Positions 46,687 through 54,816 of a DNA stretch of 57,658 bases are shown here, one piece after another. Under the pieces are notes generated by a model, which searched no databases, was not told the origin of the DNA, and saw nothing but the letters and a program-made list of their open reading frames with translations. Source of the stretch: an uncultured beta proteobacterium (lineage in GTDB: Bacteria; Pseudomonadota; Gammaproteobacteria; Burkholderiales; Burkholderiaceae_C); the NCBI GenBank assembly GCA_903869595.1, contig CAIPZV010000054.1, positions 1 through 57,658 on the forward strand. Reading direction: 5' to 3'. The position numbers were made by a program, and so were the translations under genes. Numbering within the stretch: the stretch's first letter is position 1; every line of letters starts with the position of its first letter.

Positions 46687-47454
46687 ATGTACGAGGTTGT
46701 TCAAGAGGATGAACTAATGCACGACTGCGAATCGCCAAATTCGCAAGATTTGTTGTTTTCGAACTGTGAGAAAGTTATCAAGGCTGGGATTTGGCTTATC
46801 CGGAACGGTTATGGGCGCTTGGCAGTTCTGCCGTATGCAGCACCCTCAGGCTGCTACTGGCGCTGTGAATTCCACCCGATTGGCCAGCCTAAGCACGCCT
46901 TCTTTCGCTACACAACAGGCTCGGCGGCTCGGTACCTACAGGATCATTGTGGTGGTAGCGTGCGTCGAACTATCAGTCCTAAAAGGTTGGCTAAGGCAAT
47001 TATGGCCACAGTCCCTGAGGATTTAAAGCAACGCTGTGCAGGCGATTGCCTTGTTGAAACAGAGCAGTGGCTTGTGTCACTTGAACGGGCTTTGAGTCAA
47101 AAGCTGATCCCTCAGGCTTTTGAGGATTACGGTGACTATATTGATTGGAAACTAATCAGCATTCACGGGCACACTGGCTCCTGGCTTAAACCACAGCCGG
47201 GATATGTAAAGCCTGGAACCGAACTAAATTGGCGAGACCAGCCATTTTGGCGTTCATGCGAGTCGGAGGGTGCGGCTTTGCAGAACTCCGGTGCATTTGT
47301 AATAGATCCGACAAAGTTGGAGCAGGCAATTAGCTCAGAAATTGCCACCGAGGTCTTTAGGGCAATGACAGAAGCAAAAGATTATGAGTCGGAACAAATA
47401 TTAGTAAATGCTTTCAAGAAAGTGCTGTTCCGTCTCCAGACGATATCGCGTTAG
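46687..47454 (+). CDS. Hypothetical protein
   Basis: A 255-residue protein that I do not recognise. It is soluble, with no signal peptide or membrane helix. Possible landmarks are CEKVIKAGIWLIRNGYGRL, YWRCEFHPIG and KLISIHGHTGSWLKPQPGY. Base composition is more AT-rich than the surrounding genes, as is the next gene, so both may be recent arrivals. No annotation can be justified; a host-defence or mobile-element role is only suggested by the neighbourhood. ATG 46687 follows a GGAGG ribosome-binding site. Confidence 0.6.
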   Translation: MYEVVQEDELMHDCESPNSQDLLFSNCEKVIKAGIWLIRNGYGRLAVLPYAAPSGCYWRCEFHPIGQPKHAFFRYTTGSAARYLQDHCGGSVRRTISPKRLAKAIMATVPEDLKQRCAGDCLVETEQWLVSLERALSQKLIPQAFEDYGDYIDWKLISIHGHTGSWLKPQPGYVKPGTELNWRDQPFWRSCESEGAALQNSGAFVIDPTKLEQAISSEIATEVFRAMTEAKDYESEQILVNAFKKVLFRLQTISR

Positions 47455-47753
47455 TTATCAGTCCCAGACAGACATTCGTAACTCGGGATTGCATCCGGAA
47501 TTGACTTGGCGAAGCTGAACTGCTCGCCGAAGCGTTGTCCAAGATAGGCGCTATCGCTGGGGAAACTAGATCCATAAGGCGGTTTTCGCTGCTCTTGGGG
47601 GCAGTAAACGCACACATTCTCATTGAAAAAAAATTTTATGCGCCAGAAATTCAATTGCCATAATTTAAATTGATTTACACTTTAATCGACAGGCGGATCA
47701 CCTTAGTTGGATTCACCTTCATCCCTTAATTCCAGAAAACGTTGAACCTATCT

Positions 47754-48893
47754 ATGACTTATTTCGTCGACATTTTTTCCGTCGAGACCTATGAATCTTT
47801 CTCGAAAACTACGAAGACCATCGCTGGCTTTCACTCAAAACGAAAAGCTTGGCTTACGAAAATAAAAACAGGTGACAAAATACTTTGCTATGTGAAGGGA
47901 TTGTCTTGTTGGGTAGGAATTTTGGAGGTCAATGGGCCTCTGCAGGAAGTAACACTCGGCAATGAATCAATCCCCGGTTACAACCTCGAATTTCCAGTGA
48001 CACCCGCAGTCTGGCTAGAAAAAGGAACGCTACTCCCCATCAAACGGGCCGAGGTTTGGGCAGCACTTTCTTTTACGAAGCACGTAACTCCCGGTGCCGG
48101 TGGCTGGAATGCGGGCCTGCGAAGTAGCGGTGTACGAATGCTTGAACACGATGGTAACGCAGTTGAAGCCCTCCTAAAAGATCAGCTACAGCGGCGTATT
48201 CCCGATGAAATTACCGAAGAAAATTGGGATAAACACCAAAGCTTAAAAATTACGACCAGTCAGGGCGAAACCGTTGCCGTTCAAATACCTTCCCCTGAAG
48301 ATGACTTCGAGCCTACTGCGAAGTTTGCGCTTGCGCCCGCAACCAGCGTGATTATTGGAGAGGCGCCGGCTGTTAGAACATCTCACAAGATGCAGGCCCG
48401 CCTAGCAGAAATTGGGATAGCGATGGGCTTTCAGGTTTGGATTCCCCAAGCGGATAAAGATGCCGTGTCGTCAGAGATGAACAGCTCCGAACTGATGGAC
48501 GCCCTTCCATACGCTCAATTTTCCGAGCCCACACTTAAAACCGTTGAGCAGATAGACGTGCTCTGGCTACAGAATAAAACTATTGTGCGGGCTTTTGAAG
48601 TTGAGCACACTACCGCCGTCTACTCGGGGATTCTTCGTATGGCCGACTTACTCGCTTTGCAGCCGAATTTCCATACGAAGCTTCACATCGTGGCGCCAGA
48701 GGAGCGACGAAAAAAAGTATTTCAGGAACTTATGCGCCCTGCTTTCTCCATTTTTCCCCAGGGGCCCCTATCGAAACTTTGCACGTACCTGTCGTATGAG
48801 GGTGTGCAAGAGTTGGCGGAAAATCCAAATCTCGAGTTTTTGAAGGCAGAGGTGTTGGAAAAATTCGAGGAACTTGCAGAGGAGCAGGAGTAA
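47754..48893 (+). CDS. EVE-like/PD-(D/E)XK nuclease protein, possible modification-dependent restriction factor
   Basis: A 379-residue two-domain protein. The N-terminus (MTYFVDIFSVETYESFSKTT, KTGDKILCYVKGLSCWVGIL) resembles EVE/PUA-type modified-base readers. The C-terminal half has MQARLAEIGIAMGFQVW, then IDVLWLQNKTIV and AFEVEHTTAVYSGILRMADL; Asp268, Glu282 and Glu284 would form a PD-(D/E)XK-type site. Such a combination suits a type IV, modification-dependent restriction enzyme. The start is ATG 47754. The AT-richer composition suggests transfer. Bases 47455-47753 show no gene. Confidence 0.62.
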   Translation: MTYFVDIFSVETYESFSKTTKTIAGFHSKRKAWLTKIKTGDKILCYVKGLSCWVGILEVNGPLQEVTLGNESIPGYNLEFPVTPAVWLEKGTLLPIKRAEVWAALSFTKHVTPGAGGWNAGLRSSGVRMLEHDGNAVEALLKDQLQRRIPDEITEENWDKHQSLKITTSQGETVAVQIPSPEDDFEPTAKFALAPATSVIIGEAPAVRTSHKMQARLAEIGIAMGFQVWIPQADKDAVSSEMNSSELMDALPYAQFSEPTLKTVEQIDVLWLQNKTIVRAFEVEHTTAVYSGILRMADLLALQPNFHTKLHIVAPEERRKKVFQELMRPAFSIFPQGPLSKLCTYLSYEGVQELAENPNLEFLKAEVLEKFEELAEEQE

Positions 48894-48992
48894 TCGGAAG
48901 GAAACATAAAATTTGTTTCCATAGAGTTTTCGCTTTCAGATGGGAGCGCAGCCACTCCGGCCGTGGGTTTACTAAAGTTGACTTTATACGCC

Positions 48993-49286
48993 TTACGCCG
49001 CCTGCGCATGCAAGCGTATCCCCAGCGCATTAGTCACTTTCAGTATGGTGGCAAAGCTCGGGTTACCTTCGCCAGACAAGGCTTTGTACAAGCTTTCGCG
49101 CCCGAGTCCGGTGTCGCGTGAAAGTTGAGACATGCCTTTAGCCCGCGCAATATTGCCTAGGGCTTTGGCAAGAAACGCCGCATCCGAGCCAGCCTCTTGC
49201 AGACAGGCATCCAGGTACTTCGCCATGTCTTCTTCCGTTTTGAGGTGCTCTGCGCTGTCCCATTGCTTCAGTTGAATTTTGCTCAT
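48993..49286 (-). CDS. HigA-like antidote protein
   Basis: A 97-residue helix-turn-helix antitoxin: EDMAKYLDACLQEAGSDAAF, LGNIARAKGMSQLSRDTGLG, RESLYKALSGEGNPSFATIL. This is the addiction-module antidote (HigA-like) type. It follows the toxin gene by 3 bases and would bind the upstream inverted repeat at 49596-49613. Confidence 0.88.
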   Translation of the reverse strand: MSKIQLKQWDSAEHLKTEEDMAKYLDACLQEAGSDAAFLAKALGNIARAKGMSQLSRDTGLGRESLYKALSGEGNPSFATILKVTNALGIRLHAQAA

Positions 49287-49289
49287 CGT

Positions 49290-49586
49290 TTATTCCTCAA
49301 GTTGTCGGGCCAGGGCAATCGCGGCTTTGATGTCTTTTTGCTGGTTCGACTTTTCGCCACCAGCGAGCAAGATAACTACCTCGGCATCCCGCAGGACAAA
49401 ATAAATCCGATAACCAGGCCCGAAATGAATTCGCATTTCGGAGACACCTTCGCCAACGGGCTTGCAGTCACCAAAGTTGCCATCCTCCGCCCTATCAATG
49501 CGAACCTGGATGCGCCGCGCCGCCTGCTTGTCGCGCAATGCCGCATACCAGCTATCAAACACTTCTGTGGTGAATATTGACCGCAT
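49290..49586 (-). CDS. RelE/HigB-type killer protein
   Basis: A 98-residue toxin of the addiction-module killer (RelE/ParE) family: FDSWYAALRDKQAARRIQVR, GDCKPVGEGVSEMRIHFGPG, YRIYFVLRDAEVVILLAGG. It is toxin-first, as is usual for this type. Intact. Confidence 0.88.
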   Translation of the reverse strand: MRSIFTTEVFDSWYAALRDKQAARRIQVRIDRAEDGNFGDCKPVGEGVSEMRIHFGPGYRIYFVLRDAEVVILLAGGEKSNQQKDIKAAIALARQLEE

Positions 49587-49595
49587 AGCCTTGAG

Positions 49596-49613
49596 TGTAT
49601 CAAATGGGATACA
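49596..49613 (-). promoter_or_regulatory. Operator-like repeat before the HigBA-like pair
   Basis: TGTATC-AAATGG-GATACA is a perfect 6-bp inverted repeat 9 bases upstream of the toxin start. This is the position expected for an antitoxin operator. Confidence 0.5.
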
Positions 49614-49628
49614 TGCTTAAAGATGGGA

Positions 49629-50537
49629 TTATTCCCCCCGCCCCCGCGCCAGCGTCCTCTCCCTTTCCCTCGGCCCAAACGAAGAAGCCAGCGCGCCTTC
49701 CGCTTCTAAACCTTCGATATAAATCGCCTCAATCTCCGGCGCGGCGCGGCGCAGTTCGCGTTCGGCGAAGGGCAGGTGCAGCAGTGCGCGCAGGGCGTAC
49801 AAGATACGCAGCCAGCCGGGGATCCAGATGCGGCCTTTGCGCGCTTGCATGCCGCGCACGATAGCGCGGGCGGCGTCTTGCGGAGAGGTTTCGCTATTGA
49901 GCGGGCCGGGCATGGTGACGCGCAGGCGCACAAAGCCGGGGTGCAGCGCGCCCTCGGTGACAAGCGGCGTGCTGACCCAGCCGGCGTGCACCACGCCCAC
50001 GTCCACCCCATGCGAAGCCAGCTCAATGCGCCAGGAGTTGCCCATGGCCTCCACCGCTGATTTGCTGGCCGCATAGGCCGACATGACCGGCGGGTGCGCA
50101 AACGAGGATACCGAGGCATTGATCAGCACATAGCCGCGCGCTTGCATGACCGCCGGCAGCGCGGCGCGCACGGTGTTGAACACGCCAAACACATTGACCT
50201 CCACACAGCGCTTCCAGGCCTGCGGGTCTACCAGCGCCAGTGGCCCAAAAGCGGCCACACCGGCATTGGCAAACACCACATCAATGCGCCCATGGCGCGC
50301 CAGGGTTTGCGCGGCCACATGCTCCATGGCGGGCAAGTCGGTTACATCGGCCACCAAGTGCAACACATCGCCACCGCAGCGCGTGGCCATGGTGGCCAGG
50401 GGCTCGGCGTCGCAATCCACCAAGACGGGTACGCCGCCTTGGGCCAACACTTCGAGGGCCGTGGCCGCGCCTATGCCCGATGCCGCGCCGGTGATGAGGA
50501 CGACTTGGCCTTTGAATGTTGAATTGGCAGATGGCAT
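49629..50537 (-). CDS. SDR family oxidoreductase
   Basis: A 302-residue short-chain dehydrogenase: nucleotide motif VLITGAASGIGAAT (residues 13-26), FANAGVAAFGP, VEVNVFGVFNTVRAAL and the catalytic YAASKSAVEAMG (Tyr and Lys). A C-terminal extension with RILYALRALLHLPFAEREL may be a membrane-associating helix. Substrate unknown. It lies 114 bases downstream of the DUF2269-like gene, same strand, so it could belong to the crtB-led operon. Confidence 0.82.
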   Translation of the reverse strand: MPSANSTFKGQVVLITGAASGIGAATALEVLAQGGVPVLVDCDAEPLATMATRCGGDVLHLVADVTDLPAMEHVAAQTLARHGRIDVVFANAGVAAFGPLALVDPQAWKRCVEVNVFGVFNTVRAALPAVMQARGYVLINASVSSFAHPPVMSAYAASKSAVEAMGNSWRIELASHGVDVGVVHAGWVSTPLVTEGALHPGFVRLRVTMPGPLNSETSPQDAARAIVRGMQARKGRIWIPGWLRILYALRALLHLPFAERELRRAAPEIEAIYIEGLEAEGALASSFGPRERERTLARGRGE

Positions 50538-50651
50538 AAGAAAAATTTATGAAATGGACAGAAGGCCGCTAGACAGACCAGCGGCGCAAGCGTACAAGTC
50601 ATGCGCTACGCCGCGAAACAAAAATTAGCAGCGCCTGGCGGAGCCCGCAGC

Positions 50652-51104
50652 TTAAACCGATTTATTCACCATGAAATACACAATCGGCAGCGGCAGCACG
50701 GTGGCTATCGCGCCGGAGATTTGCCAAATGCGCGAGAGGCGCCAGTAGTCTTCGCCCACGGTGTCGCTGGCGCGGAGCAATGCGCGTTGTTTGAACTGGA
50801 TAGGTACCAGCACCAACAGCCAAATCAGCCCGGAAAAACTTAGCAGCCCGTACGACCACTGTATCCAAGGGTGGCCCGCGCCGCCATCAAAATGCAGCGC
50901 CATACCGTGCCCGGTCCAGACCACGCCAACCGCGCCGGTCAGGGTAAACAGGCCATCGGTAATCAACACCATGGTGTTGCTGAACTGGATGATGGCGTGC
51001 TTGCGCGTGCGCTCGGCCAATAGCGCCCACACGCCGCTAACGATGACATTGCCTAAAAACAATGCAGCGCACACCAGGTGGATGACTTTGAGCTCAGGGT
51101 GCAT
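50652..51104 (-). CDS. DUF2269-like membrane protein
   Basis: A 150-residue protein with four predicted helices (MHPELKVIHLVCAALFLGNV, MVLITDGLFTLTGAVGVVW, YGLLSFSGLIWLLVLVPIQF, IWQISGAIATVLPLPIVYFM). It resembles DUF2269. ATG 51104 gives a normal N-terminus; upstream codons in this frame to 51206 translate the repeat and the preceding gene. Function unknown. It overlaps the preceding small gene. Confidence 0.7.
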   Translation of the reverse strand: MHPELKVIHLVCAALFLGNVIVSGVWALLAERTRKHAIIQFSNTMVLITDGLFTLTGAVGVVWTGHGMALHFDGGAGHPWIQWSYGLLSFSGLIWLLVLVPIQFKQRALLRASDTVGEDYWRLSRIWQISGAIATVLPLPIVYFMVNKSV

Positions 51105-51321
51105 GCGGCGATCCATCGACTTGGGCACTGCTTGTATGCGACGCGCTATCTTCATTGGCACCACTTGCATGTGTGGATTGCTTCGCTGCGCTCGCAATGA
51201 CGGCATCTGCCTTTTCGCGGCGCGTTTGTTCGCGTGCTATTCGCAGATCACGCATTTGCCACCACACGAACAAGGCCCCTGCGCATACCAGTACCAGCAC
51301 CTCGACGAGCTTGAGCGACAC
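51094..51321 (-). CDS. Small single-helix protein behind crtB
   Basis: A 75-residue frame starting at GTG 51321, only 6 bases after the crtB stop. The first 30 residues form one membrane helix with a basic flank (LKLVEVLVLVCAGALFVWWQ). The C-terminal half (DAVIASAAKQSTHASG) is translated from the repeat at 51173-51202, so the native protein was probably shorter or different at its end. Unrecognised family; tandem with the DUF2269-like gene. Confidence 0.55.
   Translation of the reverse strand: MSLKLVEVLVLVCAGALFVWWQMRDLRIAREQTRREKADAVIASAAKQSTHASGANEDSASHTSSAQVDGSPHAP
51173..51202 (-). repeat. Second copy of the 30-base intergenic repeat
   Basis: Read on the minus strand this is CGTCATTGCGAGCGCAGCGA plus ten bases, one mismatch from 5671-5700. 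It falls inside the small gene behind crtB and again reads VIASxAKQS in frame. Confidence 0.8.
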
Positions 51322-51327
51322 GGTGCT

Positions 51328-52401
51328 TTAGCGATTGGCCCGCTCGCGTTGCTCCAGGCGCCCAAACAAGTTCACCATCCACTCTACGCGCTGATCAAAG
51401 CTGCGCTTGGGTAGGGTCCAGGGTTTGTTGTCGTGGCTGGGGCGGCGATCGCGGCTGACCACATCCACCAAAAACGCAATCGCAGGCACCGGGCTGATGG
51501 CCACCGCCGGCATGGCCGGGGCTTTGAGCGCCACCGATGCAGCGCGCGCAATCAGTGCCAGTTTGCGGCTGGTGGAGACCACGGTGCGTCGGTCCACCGA
51601 GTTGAGGCCATCACGCTCCAGTTTTTTGCCGATTTCGGCATATACCAAGCGTGCCGCCTGGATGGCGGGGCGGCAGTCCCAAGGCAACTCGGCCAGGCCG
51701 AATTCGCCACGGCGGTACAGCACATCGGCGCGCAGCAGCAGGCGCTGGGTAAAGCCGGCGATGCGGGCGTCAAACACCGGGTTGGCCAGCCAAGCATCCG
51801 CGTCCATACCAATCTCGCGGAACCAAGCGCGCGGCAGGTAAAGGCGACCATTACGTGCGTCCTCGCCCACGTCGCGGGCGATGTTGGTGAGTTGCATGGC
51901 CACGCCCATTTCGCAAGCGCGGGCAATAGCGGTATCGGTGGATGCGCCCATGATGATGGACATCATGGCGCCCACGGTACCGGCCACGCGGGCGCCATAG
52001 GCCTCGACATCAGCCAGAGTCTCGTAACGGCGGTCTTGGGTGTCCCACAAAAAGCCATCGAGCAAGGCATCTAGCAAACCGCGCGGTATGCCGTAGCGGT
52101 GCACCACATGCGCCAACGCGCGGTCAGCGTCCATGGTGCCAGGGCGGCCTTCGTAAATCTCATCCAGGCGCTGTTGCAGGTCTTGCATGGCCAGCTTGGG
52201 GTCCTGGCCCAGGTCAATAGCGTCGTCGGCCAAACGGCAATAGGCATACAGCGCAGTAGCTGGCGGGCGCAAGCGCGTGGGCAGCAGTTTGGAGGCTGCA
52301 AAAAACGATTTAGAGCCGCCGCGCATCAGCTCGCGGCAAGCCTCGAGGTCGTAGGCCTTGGGAATGGCAACGGGATGGTTTTCAGGCAAAGCTTGTGACA
52401 T
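51328..52401 (-). CDS. crtB: Phytoene synthase
   Basis: A 357-residue squalene/phytoene synthase condensing two GGPP to phytoene. Motifs: SFFAASKLLP, first Asp-rich YCRLADDAIDLGQD (about 54-67), YCRLADD-type partner motif NIARDVGEDARNGRLYLP (about 175-192). It overlaps crtI by 20 bases. The C-terminus is about 50 residues longer than many CrtB. Confidence 0.95.
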   Translation of the reverse strand: MSQALPENHPVAIPKAYDLEACRELMRGGSKSFFAASKLLPTRLRPPATALYAYCRLADDAIDLGQDPKLAMQDLQQRLDEIYEGRPGTMDADRALAHVVHRYGIPRGLLDALLDGFLWDTQDRRYETLADVEAYGARVAGTVGAMMSIIMGASTDTAIARACEMGVAMQLTNIARDVGEDARNGRLYLPRAWFREIGMDADAWLANPVFDARIAGFTQRLLLRADVLYRRGEFGLAELPWDCRPAIQAARLVYAEIGKKLERDGLNSVDRRTVVSTSRKLALIARAASVALKAPAMPAVAISPVPAIAFLVDVVSRDRRPSHDNKPWTLPKRSFDQRVEWMVNLFGRLEQRERANR

Positions 52402-53959
52402 CGGGCACCACCTCTTGAAGCATTTTTGCGGACATCAACACACTGGGCACGCCCGCACCGGGTTGGCTGCTGGCACCGACCATGAACAAACCTTGCACGT
52501 CTTCAGACCGGTTGTGCGGCCGAAACCAAGCGCTTTGCGTCAGGATGGGCTCCAGCCCAAAGCCCGCGCCTTTGTAGGACCATAAACGGTCTTGAAAATC
52601 TTGCGGCGTGGTGACTTTGGACGACACCACATGTTGCTTCAAATTGGGCAGCACGCTCTCTTGCAAAGCGGTGGCTATCGCGTCGCGGTATTGCTCGGTG
52701 ACGGCGGCCCAGTCGGTGCCGCTGCTCAGGTTGGGCACCACGGACAGCGCATAAAAACTATCGCATCCAGACGGGGCCAGCGACGGGTCGGTGGCAGTGG
52801 GCCGGTACAGATACAGGCTAAAGTCTTTGGACAGCGTGTGGTTTTTAAAAATGTCTTGCAACAGGCCTTTGTAGCGCGGGCCCAGCACCATCATGTGGTG
52901 CGGCACATCGTGGTACTGGCGGTCGGTGCCAAAGTACCAAACAAACAGGCCGGACGAGTAGTTGCCTTTGGCGATGCGCTTATCCGTCCAGTGCTTGCGG
53001 TGTTGCGGCTCCACCAGGTGCCGGTAGGTCCAGGCCGCGTCGCCATTGCTGACCACGATGTCTGCGGGGATAAATTCGCCATTGGCAAGTTCTACACCAC
53101 GGGCGCGGCCAGCCTCTACACGGATGCGGGTGACCGGCGTGTTGTAGCGGATGGGCACATTGCGCGCCTGCAGCAAATTGACCAGCTCGCGCACGATGGC
53201 GCCCGTGCCGCCCATGGCCGAGTGCACGCCCCAGCGCCGCTCGAGTGCATGGATGAGCGCATACACGCAGGTGACCGAATACGGATTGCCACCGATGAGC
53301 AGTGGATGAAAGCTCATGACGATACGCAGCTTGGGGTGCTTGATGTGCTGGGCCACCAGGCTGTAAATAGAGCGCCAGGCTTGCATGCGCGCCAGGTTGG
53401 GCATGGCTTTGACCACATCGCCCAGGGTCTCAAAAGGAATCATGCCCAGCTCTTCAAAGCCGAGCTGAAAGCAACGTTCGGAAGCCTGCATCAAGTTTTT
53501 GAAGCCTTGCACATCATCCGGGCTGAGCGCGGCAATTTGGTCGAGCATGGACTCGTCATCATTGCTGTAGTCAAAGTGCGTGCCGTCATCAAAGCGGATG
53601 CGGTAGAAAGGCGCCATCAGGCGCAGGTCCACATGGTCTTGCATGCGCTTGCCACACAAGGTAAATAACTCTTCGATCAGGTGCGGCAAGGTGATGATGG
53701 TGGGGCCAGCGTCAAAGGTAAAGCCGTCTTGCTTGTGCACATAAGCGCGGCCACCGGGGGCGTCTAGCTTTTCTAGCATCTGCACGCGGTAGCCTTTGAC
53801 CGACAAACGTATGGCCGCGGCCAAGCCGCCAAAACCGGTGCCTATAACGATGGCAGTGGGCGCTTTGCCACCGGTGACCAAGGCGGGGCCGTGCGTGCCG
53901 CCACCGGCATCGCCACCACCGTCGCCGATGCCGTCAATGGATTTGAAATAGTTTGTCAT
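52382..53959 (-). CDS. crtI: Phytoene desaturase
   Basis: A 525-residue FAD enzyme that desaturates phytoene to neurosporene or lycopene. FAD motif IVIGTGFGGLAAAIRLS (about 38-54), DAPGGRAYVHKQDGFTFDAG, and the C-terminal QPGAGVPSVLMSAKML. The N-terminal GIGDGGGDAGGG linker is unusual. ATG 53959 (MTNYFKSIDG) lies inside the puhE 3' end (26-base overlap). Confidence 0.94.
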   Translation of the reverse strand: MTNYFKSIDGIGDGGGDAGGGTHGPALVTGGKAPTAIVIGTGFGGLAAAIRLSVKGYRVQMLEKLDAPGGRAYVHKQDGFTFDAGPTIITLPHLIEELFTLCGKRMQDHVDLRLMAPFYRIRFDDGTHFDYSNDDESMLDQIAALSPDDVQGFKNLMQASERCFQLGFEELGMIPFETLGDVVKAMPNLARMQAWRSIYSLVAQHIKHPKLRIVMSFHPLLIGGNPYSVTCVYALIHALERRWGVHSAMGGTGAIVRELVNLLQARNVPIRYNTPVTRIRVEAGRARGVELANGEFIPADIVVSNGDAAWTYRHLVEPQHRKHWTDKRIAKGNYSSGLFVWYFGTDRQYHDVPHHMMVLGPRYKGLLQDIFKNHTLSKDFSLYLYRPTATDPSLAPSGCDSFYALSVVPNLSSGTDWAAVTEQYRDAIATALQESVLPNLKQHVVSSKVTTPQDFQDRLWSYKGAGFGLEPILTQSAWFRPHNRSEDVQGLFMVGASSQPGAGVPSVLMSAKMLQEVVPDVTSFA

Positions 53960-54785
53960 GCTTGTCCAAAGTGGGCGCCAGCACGGGCGCAGCGTGGGCA
54001 TCAAAAGCGTGTGCGGCGGTTTGGTCTTTTTTCTTGCGCAAGGCCCAACGCCACAAGGCGGTGGTGTCCAGCGGCAGCACCAACATGAGGTGCTCCAAAA
54101 TCGCCAAGGCCAGCATGGTGCCTACCAACACCGCGCCCACGGCTTGTGCCTGGCTAGTCAGCGGGCTGGACGCAAACGCCACCAGCCACCACAAACAGAC
54201 ACTGGCCAGGACCACGGCAAAAGGAAAGAAGGCGTTGAAGCGGCGGCGGCGAAAGAAACTTTCCAGATACGCCAGGTGCGCAGGCAAAAATTCTTCGCTT
54301 AAATTGCGCACGCCAAAAAACAGATTGAGCTTGGCACTGGTGCGCATGATCCACAGCACCAAGTAGGTGCCGGTGCCGACCTGGTTGGGCGCATCCCAAG
54401 TAATAGCCACGATGGCGCAACCGACCAGCAAAATCGCCAGTTCGTGCCACAACACGGCGCGCAGCGATTGCACAAAACGCGGCCAACCGACTGCGCCCTG
54501 TGGCAGCGCGGTAGTGCGTGGGCCGGTGATCCAACCGGTGAGAAAGCTCAGCTCATTCCAACCCCAGGCCAAGAGCGCACAGGTAAATGCGCAATAGGCA
54601 CCCGCCACACCGGTTTGCTGCGCGGTATGCGCCAGACCCACCAGCGCGGCGACACCCAGCATGGACGATAAAGCCAGGCTCAGCGCTACCGCCGAGCGCG
54701 ACATACGGTTGAGCAGGATGACGATGCCGGTGCTAAACCACCAGATAAATATCGCAAACCCGAGCGCAACAGAGGCATCGTTCAT
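53934..54785 (-). CDS. puhE: PuhE photosynthetic complex assembly protein
   Basis: A 283-residue polytopic membrane protein (DUF3623, PuhE) with about six to seven helices. Seen: IFIWWFSTGIVILLNR, WGWNELSFLTGWITGPR, RTSAKLNLFFGVRNLSEEFL and ESFFRRRRFN. It assists RC-LH1 assembly and bacteriochlorophyll production. ATG 54785 was chosen because the family starts just before the first helix. Confidence 0.9.
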   Translation of the reverse strand: MNDASVALGFAIFIWWFSTGIVILLNRMSRSAVALSLALSSMLGVAALVGLAHTAQQTGVAGAYCAFTCALLAWGWNELSFLTGWITGPRTTALPQGAVGWPRFVQSLRAVLWHELAILLVGCAIVAITWDAPNQVGTGTYLVLWIMRTSAKLNLFFGVRNLSEEFLPAHLAYLESFFRRRRFNAFFPFAVVLASVCLWWLVAFASSPLTSQAQAVGAVLVGTMLALAILEHLMLVLPLDTTALWRWALRKKKDQTAAHAFDAHAAPVLAPTLDKHDKLFQIH

Positions 54786-54816
54786 CCGCAGCTTTCTTGG
54801 TGCCGAGACGCAGGCT

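Noticed and set aside
52592..53668. 358-residue open frame antisense to crtI
   Set aside because: crtI is certain on the minus strand and the plus-strand product has no recognisable domain.
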